Shown here one piece after another: positions 59,256-64,000 of a DNA stretch of 64,000 bases. Positions within the stretch are counted from its first letter, which is position 1, and each line of letters opens with the position of its first letter. The DNA is from Muribaculaceae bacterium (GTDB taxonomy: Bacteria; Bacteroidota; Bacteroidia; Bacteroidales; Muribaculaceae). The position numbers and the translations under genes are program-made. The notes beneath the pieces are model-generated. The model saw nothing but the letters and a program-made list of their open reading frames with translations, made no database searches and had not been told where the DNA came from. The DNA is taken from positions 716,393 through 780,392 of the forward strand of contig JAMPDX010000001.1 in the NCBI GenBank assembly GCA_023665425.1, read 5' to 3'.

Positions 59256-60656
59256 ATGAACGTCAATAAACAATCTAATTTAACTCGAGAGGCTACCGAG
59301 CCGGACAAGGTCAAGGATACATCTCCCTCACCGCAGGTAAATATGCCCGACGGGATAGAAGGCCACTGCCTTGACTGCAAACATGGTGAGGACGGCCAGT
59401 GTGGCTCCTGCCATACTTGTCCGCGTGCCTCTCATGAGCCCCCGCGCGGAAAGCTATATGCCACAAATTGGCTCGACGGCATTTCCGATGCTTCTGACTA
59501 TGAGCTTGTTGAGGTTCAGTTCAAAAACACCCGCAAAGGGTTCTACAAGAATTCTGAAGGGCTCGATATCCACATGGGTGACATGGTAGCTGTTGAAGCC
59601 TCGCCGGGACATGATATTGGCGAAGTCACCATGGTGGGGCGCTTAGTGCAGCTGCATATCAAGAAGGCAAACCTCAAGCCTGACTATGAGTTCAAACGTA
59701 TCTTTCGATTGGCCAAACCGGCTGACCTTGAGCGCTTTAAAGAAGCCAAGGCCAAAGAGCAAGATGCCATGATACGCTCTCGCAAGATAGCTGAGGAGCT
59801 TGGACTCGACATGAAGATAGGCGATGTGGAATATCAAGGCGATGGCGCCAAAGCTATATTTTATTACCTTGCAGATGAGCGCGTTGACTTCAGAAAGCTC
59901 ATCCGCGTGCTCGCCGATACATTTAAGGTGCGTATCGAGATGAAGCAGATAGGAGCCAGGCAGGAAGCCGGACGTATAGGCGGTATAGGTCCCTGCGGGC
60001 GTCCATTGTGCTGCTCATCTTGGATGACCGGATTTGTATCTGTCGGGACAAGTGCCGCCCGCTTCCAGGATTTGTCGATGAATCCTCAAAAGCTTGCAGG
60101 TCAGTGTGCTAAGCTCAAATGTTGTCTCAACTTCGAGGTCGATGCTTACATGGAAGCGTCCCGTAAATTGCCCTCAAAGGATATTCCACTCGAGACTCAA
60201 GACTCTACTTATTACCACTTCAAGTCAGACATAATGTCCGGCATGATGACCTATTCTACCGATAAACATGCCCCGGTGAATTGTGTCACAATACATGCCG
60301 ATAGGGTCAGCGAGATTATAGCTGCCAATAAGGAGGGCCTTAAGGTTGAATCTCTTGAGGCTGAAACTTCTGTACCAAAGAAAACAGAATTTGTCGAACT
60401 TGTGGGTCAGGACAACATTAACAGGTTTGACAAAAGCAAAAAGAAAAAGAAGAAATCAAGCCCCCAGTCAGACAAACGAAAAAAGGACAGCAATCCCGGT
60501 CAGCAAGAAAAGAAAGCTGCCAAAGAGTCTGCCATCGATCCCGGCAAACAAACACAAAGGGCTGATAAAAAGGTAGATAAGAAGCAGCAGCCTCGCAGAG
60601 ACCGCAAGCCTGACAGACAAAGAAAGCCTCGCCCAAACAAAGAACCTCGTAAATAA
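59256..60656 (+). CDS. ricT: RicT-like PSP1-domain protein (Y-complex component)
   Basis: A 466-residue protein. The N-terminus is Cys-rich (HCLDCKHGEDGQCGSCHTC, near 30-50), a feature not present in the Bacillus protein as I recall it. The PSP1 core carries IGPCGRPLCCSSW near 243-255 and KLAGQCAKLKCCLNFE near 280-295, the cysteine pairs that in Bacillus RicT help hold Fe-S clusters in the RicA-RicF-RicT complex. The C-terminal 75 residues are a disordered Lys/Arg-rich tail. RicT guides RNase Y to specific mRNAs. Here it lies directly behind rny, which supports the same job. RicA and RicF are not in this window. Confidence 0.85.
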   Translation: MNVNKQSNLTREATEPDKVKDTSPSPQVNMPDGIEGHCLDCKHGEDGQCGSCHTCPRASHEPPRGKLYATNWLDGISDASDYELVEVQFKNTRKGFYKNSEGLDIHMGDMVAVEASPGHDIGEVTMVGRLVQLHIKKANLKPDYEFKRIFRLAKPADLERFKEAKAKEQDAMIRSRKIAEELGLDMKIGDVEYQGDGAKAIFYYLADERVDFRKLIRVLADTFKVRIEMKQIGARQEAGRIGGIGPCGRPLCCSSWMTGFVSVGTSAARFQDLSMNPQKLAGQCAKLKCCLNFEVDAYMEASRKLPSKDIPLETQDSTYYHFKSDIMSGMMTYSTDKHAPVNCVTIHADRVSEIIAANKEGLKVESLEAETSVPKKTEFVELVGQDNINRFDKSKKKKKKSSPQSDKRKKDSNPGQQEKKAAKESAIDPGKQTQRADKKVDKKQQPRRDRKPDRQRKPRPNKEPRK

Positions 60657-61219
60657 TGATGTTGTCAACACTATTGCTGCCGCTAAGAGGGGAGAAGAGA
60701 TATTTAAATTCCCTTATCAATAAATGCTCCGGCATTGTACTGAGGCCGATAATTCTTATTGCGGCTATCCTGATTGCGCTCTTATCAGCCTGCAATAGTG
60801 ACGACAACATTGTGTACTCTGACTTTGTCGACATTCCGGCAAATGGCTGGCCTTATGATGAATTTTGCGAGTTCAATACAGCCGAGCTTGACTCCACTTT
60901 GTTTATGCACAATGATGCTTCATATGATGTTATTATATCAGTACGTCATACTGATCAGTATCCGTACACTTCCTTAGTAATGTCTGATGTACAAAGCATT
61001 GATGACTCTACCTCCCTGCCCGACACCTTGACTCTCAATCTCATGGACAGCAAAAACAAATGGCTCGGCTCATGCTCCAAAGGCATATATACATTCACTG
61101 ACACCATTTTGCGTAACACTAAATTACCACCCTCATATTCACTTAGATTATTTCACGCCATGCCGACAAATCCCTTGCCCGGACTCCTCAGCATCGGTCT
61201 GATAATAGAAAAAAGATAA
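60656..61219 (+). CDS. gldH: Gliding motility lipoprotein GldH
   Basis: A 187-residue lipoprotein with lipobox LLSAC (Cys46), making an unusually long signal region; the start overlaps the ricT stop by one base (TAATG), and no better start is visible. The mature part (about 47-187) contains DFVDIPANGWPYDEFCEF near 54-71, the GldH hallmark with a Trp, and beta-rich segments to SIGLIIEKR. GldH is required for gliding in some Flavobacteria but is also kept in non-gliding Bacteroidales, where its role is unclear. It belongs to the ricT-gldH-M24-CCA run. Confidence 0.8.
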   Translation: MMLSTLLLPLRGEKRYLNSLINKCSGIVLRPIILIAAILIALLSACNSDDNIVYSDFVDIPANGWPYDEFCEFNTAELDSTLFMHNDASYDVIISVRHTDQYPYTSLVMSDVQSIDDSTSLPDTLTLNLMDSKNKWLGSCSKGIYTFTDTILRNTKLPPSYSLRLFHAMPTNPLPGLLSIGLIIEKR

Positions 61220-61222
61220 TCC

Positions 61223-62401
61223 ATGCGAACACTTAATTTTACCCCCGAGACTCAATTACGCATATCAAAGGTGCGCCGTCAAATGGCTCTCACCGGTGCT
61301 GAAGCTCTCCTCATAACTGACACCTCAAATATATATTACCTCACGAGCGCCGTGTTCCGTGGTTATGTATATGTCCCGGCTCAGGGCCGCTGCTTGATGT
61401 TGGCCATTCGCCCCGTTGAGCTCAAGGGAGACGACCTGATTTATATCCGTAAACCGGAACAAATTCCGGCTGAACTGGAGCGCCTCGGCATATCCCTCCC
61501 GGCAGCCTTGGGCCTGGAGCTCGATGATATCTCCTTCTCTGATATTGAGCGCATTAAGGCTGCTATGAAGCCCGTTGCGGTACCCAATGCCTCCACCGTG
61601 ATGCGGCGTGCACGTATGGTCAAAACAGATGCCGAAATTGCAAAAATTCGCGAAGATGGTATTAAACAGGCTTCCGTGTACCATAAAATTCCGAAAGTGT
61701 ATAAAGAGGATATGACAGATGTCGAATTCCAAATAGAAATAGAGCGCTTGTTGCGTCTCGAAGGATGCCTGGGATTTTATCGCACAAATGGAAGACTCAT
61801 GGAGATTAATATGGGCAGTGTGTTGAATGGCGATAATGCCGATGAGCCCACACCTTACGACTTCGCCGTAGGTGGGGGTGGGGTAGACCTTTCGCTCCCC
61901 GTGGGTGCCGACGGTCGCACCATGCGTCATGGCACCACTGTGATGGTCGACATGTGTGGTAACTTCAACGGTTATCAGTCTGATATGACACGCGTATGGT
62001 CCATCGGAAGTATTGATGACTTCGCTCTTAAGTGCCATGAATGTTCGCGTAAGATACTTCGTGAGCTCGAGAAATTTGCCCTCCCGGGTGTACCCGTAGC
62101 CGACTTATACAATAAGGCCATGGAGATTGTCACAACCGAGGGACTTGAAAATAATTTCATGGGACACTTGCAACATGCCCCCTTCATTGGCCATGGCGTT
62201 GGCATTGAGCTCAACGAGCTCCCCGTCATCACCCCTCGCTCTAAAGATATACTCGAAGAGAATATGGTCCTGGCTATCGAGCCTAAATTCGTAGTACCAA
62301 AGGTCGGCGCCGTCGGAGTCGAAAATACATACCGTGTCACCGGCTCAGGCCTGGAATGTCTTACTAATCTCTCAGAAGAGATTGCCGACATAACTTTTTA
62401 A
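61223..62401 (+). CDS. M24-family metallopeptidase (Xaa-Pro aminopeptidase-like)
   Basis: A 392-residue two-domain protein. The N-terminal creatinase-like domain (1-130) is followed by the pita-bread catalytic domain. All five metal ligands are present: Asp243 (VDMCGNFNG), Asp254 (SDMTRVW), His324 (IGHGVGIEL), Glu353 (AIEPKF) and Glu367 (GVENTYRV). This fits a dimanganese Xaa-Pro peptidase acting in the cytoplasm. It begins 3 nt after gldH and ends 4 nt before the tRNA nucleotidyltransferase gene. Confidence 0.93.
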   Translation: MRTLNFTPETQLRISKVRRQMALTGAEALLITDTSNIYYLTSAVFRGYVYVPAQGRCLMLAIRPVELKGDDLIYIRKPEQIPAELERLGISLPAALGLELDDISFSDIERIKAAMKPVAVPNASTVMRRARMVKTDAEIAKIREDGIKQASVYHKIPKVYKEDMTDVEFQIEIERLLRLEGCLGFYRTNGRLMEINMGSVLNGDNADEPTPYDFAVGGGGVDLSLPVGADGRTMRHGTTVMVDMCGNFNGYQSDMTRVWSIGSIDDFALKCHECSRKILRELEKFALPGVPVADLYNKAMEIVTTEGLENNFMGHLQHAPFIGHGVGIELNELPVITPRSKDILEENMVLAIEPKFVVPKVGAVGVENTYRVTGSGLECLTNLSEEIADITF

Positions 62402-62405
62402 ATAC

Positions 62406-63821
62406 ATGAATCTGGCTAAGGATATATCATTCCCCGCAGCTCGGCTTGTAGGTAAAGCAGCTGATATTAAGCAGCTTGACACATTCATTGTTGGAGGTTT
62501 CGTTCGCGACCTTTTCCTGAATCGGACCTCAAAAGATATTGACTTCGTTACTGTCGGTGATGGCATCGAGCTCGCGCAGTCCGTCGCACGATTGTTGGGG
62601 CCGAAGACACAAATCAACGTCTTCAAAACATACGGTACTGCTCAAATCAAGTTTAAAGGGCTCGAACTCGAATTTGTAGGCGCTCGTAAAGAATCATATT
62701 CCCCACAATCGCGCAATCCGATAGTCTCACGCGGCACTCTCGATGATGACCTCGCGCGCCGTGACTTCACTATCAATGCTATGGCGGTAAGCGTCAACAG
62801 CAATTCATTTGGCGAGCTGCTTGACCCCTTCAACGGCATTATCGACTTGCATAAACGCATTATACGCACACCGCTTGACCCCGACATAACTTTCAGCGAT
62901 GACCCTCTGCGTATGATGCGCGCCATCAGATTTGCTACCCAGCTGGACTTCTTAATATTTCCTGATACACTCGATGCCATTCGCCGTAATGCTCAACGCA
63001 TTGAGATTATTACCAAAGAGCGCATCAATACCGAATTAATGAAGATTATGGCCTCCCCACGACCATCCATTGGTTGGCAACTGCTTCACAATACCGGCTT
63101 ACTCTCATTTATCCTTCCAGAGCTTGAGGCTCTCGCCGGAGTCCAGACAGTGGAGGGGCGTGGACACAAGGATAACTTCGCCCACACACTCCAAGTGCTC
63201 GACAATGTAGCCTCCACATCAGACAATGTATGGCTGCGTTGGGCAGCACTGTTGCATGACATCGCAAAGCCGGTAACCAAAAGGTATGACGCCAAACTCG
63301 GCTGGACATTCCATAACCACAATTTTATTGGAGAGAAGATGATACCCAAAATCTTCGCCCGCATGAGGATGCCCCTCAACTCCAATATGAAATATGTTGC
63401 GAAACTCGTAGGCCTTCATATGCGTCCCCAATCTGTGGGCGAAGAGGGTGTTACAGACTCCGCTGTTAGACGCATGATATTCGAAGCCGGCGACGATGTC
63501 AACGACCTGATGCTCCTTGCCGAATCTGACATCACCAGCAAGAACCCCGCCAAAGTGCGCCGCATACTCGATAACTTCAAGCTCGTCAGAGAACGCATGG
63601 CCGAAGTAGAGGAGAAAGACCGCTTACGCAACTTCCAGCCCCCTGTAGACGGACGCGAGATCATGGAAACCTTCGGCATTGAACCCTGCGACACCATCGG
63701 CCGCCTAAAAGAGAAAATCAAAGATGCTATCCTCGATGGCCTCATACCCAACGACCACGATGCCGCACGTGCCTATATGCTCCAAATAGCTCCCCAATTC
63801 GGCCTCACCCTCCGCTCCTAA
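62406..63821 (+). CDS. tRNA nucleotidyltransferase / poly(A) polymerase-type protein with HD domain
   Basis: A 471-residue class-II nucleotidyltransferase. The polymerase head has VGGFVRDLFLNRTSKDIDFV, that is GG at 30-31, RD at 34-35 and the metal-binding DxD at 44-46, then RRDFTINAMA and the RNA-body signature DPLRMMRAIRFATQL. A C-terminal HD domain carries LLHDIAKPVTKRY. In bacteria with a single such gene it adds or repairs the CCA end of tRNA; poly(A) polymerase activity cannot be excluded from sequence. It closes the rny-ricT-gldH-M24 run. Confidence 0.92.
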   Translation: MNLAKDISFPAARLVGKAADIKQLDTFIVGGFVRDLFLNRTSKDIDFVTVGDGIELAQSVARLLGPKTQINVFKTYGTAQIKFKGLELEFVGARKESYSPQSRNPIVSRGTLDDDLARRDFTINAMAVSVNSNSFGELLDPFNGIIDLHKRIIRTPLDPDITFSDDPLRMMRAIRFATQLDFLIFPDTLDAIRRNAQRIEIITKERINTELMKIMASPRPSIGWQLLHNTGLLSFILPELEALAGVQTVEGRGHKDNFAHTLQVLDNVASTSDNVWLRWAALLHDIAKPVTKRYDAKLGWTFHNHNFIGEKMIPKIFARMRMPLNSNMKYVAKLVGLHMRPQSVGEEGVTDSAVRRMIFEAGDDVNDLMLLAESDITSKNPAKVRRILDNFKLVRERMAEVEEKDRLRNFQPPVDGREIMETFGIEPCDTIGRLKEKIKDAILDGLIPNDHDAARAYMLQIAPQFGLTLRS

Positions 63822-63885
63822 TCTCTCCACCTCTCTATATCCCAGTCCTCTCATCCATCTATGTCCACCCCGTCCTGCGTTGGTG

Positions 63886-64000
63886 GTGTCCGCCGGGACA
63901 CTGACTTATAGTAACCCCATACACACGCGGCGATAGACGTGGGTGTGCGAGATAGCGAGATAATGGGGTTGCAAGATAATATGGAAGGTGTCCGCCAGGA
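63886..64000 (+). repeat. Dispersed palindromic repeat, copy F (runs off the window)
   Basis: GTGTCCGCCGGGACAC at 63886-63901, CTGACTTATAGTAACCCC, a GC-rich hairpin at 63915-63949, and a second GTGTCC half-copy beginning at 63988 and cut by the window edge. The two starts lie 102 bp apart, which suggests another short tandem arrangement. Confidence 0.75.

Overview
The window reads as a core-genome segment of a Bacteroidales bacterium, and a Muribaculaceae-like gut member is the best guess. Three things point there. The promoters have the Bacteroidetes form (TTTG, 19-21 bp, TAnnTTTG). Signature families are present: a SusC/SusD pair, GldH, DUF4954, C10 peptidase, an OstA/LptD-like protein and C-terminal tails like those of type IX secretion cargo. 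Genes are largely packed in short co-directional runs with little use of Shine-Dalgarno sites. No rRNA, tRNA, CRISPR array, prophage or intact transposase was found.

Layout. 1-12.4 kb (plus strand): the end of an AsmA-like protein, a HAD phosphatase, AroB, a membrane glycosyltransferase, a Cu/Zn efflux permease with a fused HMA domain, BioB, acyl-CoA ligase, RF2, a CBS-nucleotidyltransferase and Obg. 12.4-13.3 kb: a decayed zone with a KilA-N pseudogene and an apparently orphan promoter. 13.3-17.2 kb (minus): a coiled-coil lipoprotein, RsmI, an acidic conserved protein and DacB (PBP4). 17.4-20.7 kb (plus): AI-2E-type transporter, thymidine kinase and CdsB-like desulfidase/dehydratase. 20.8-24.5 kb (minus): two PepD-type dipeptidases enclosing a lipoprotein muramidase. 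24.7-28.5 kb: a small membrane protein, a Skp/OmpH-like lipoprotein, a GH13 amylase and a SPOR-like lipoprotein. 28.6-32.3 kb (minus): an unassigned TIM barrel, DUF4954 and HflX. 32.6-41.1 kb (plus): a T9SS-tail protein, IlvE, an HD protein, an LptD-like protein and two secreted proteins. 41.1-50.3 kb: a repeat-rich zone around susC, susD and rpsA. 50.3-54.4 kb (minus): C10 cysteine protease, lipoprotein and a choloylglycine-hydrolase-like Ntn amidase. 54.5-63.8 kb (plus): a second glycosyltransferase, two envelope proteins (DUF6452/DUF6048-like), a coiled-coil protein followed by ZapA, then RNase Y, RicT, GldH, an M24 peptidase and a CCA-type nucleotidyltransferase.

The most unusual layer is non-coding. 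Three miniature inverted-repeat elements occur: a 197-bp element with 33-bp ends whose right end carries the likely TTG start of the efflux permease; a 75/76-bp element present twice, once supplying a stop codon and once lying in the amylase leader; and a 110-bp element with a 6-bp target duplication. A dispersed GC-rich palindromic repeat family occurs at six or more sites. Two of its longest copies lie in opposite orientation around susC-susD-rpsA, and one of these carries a 72-bp tandem array.

Genes that may work together: rny-ricT (RNA turnover with its Y-complex partner), the coiled-coil protein with zapA (cell division), pepD-muramidase-pepD with dacB nearby (cell-wall peptide turnover), and susC-susD (uptake of an unknown glycan). 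All functions are read from sequence motifs alone; no searches were run.
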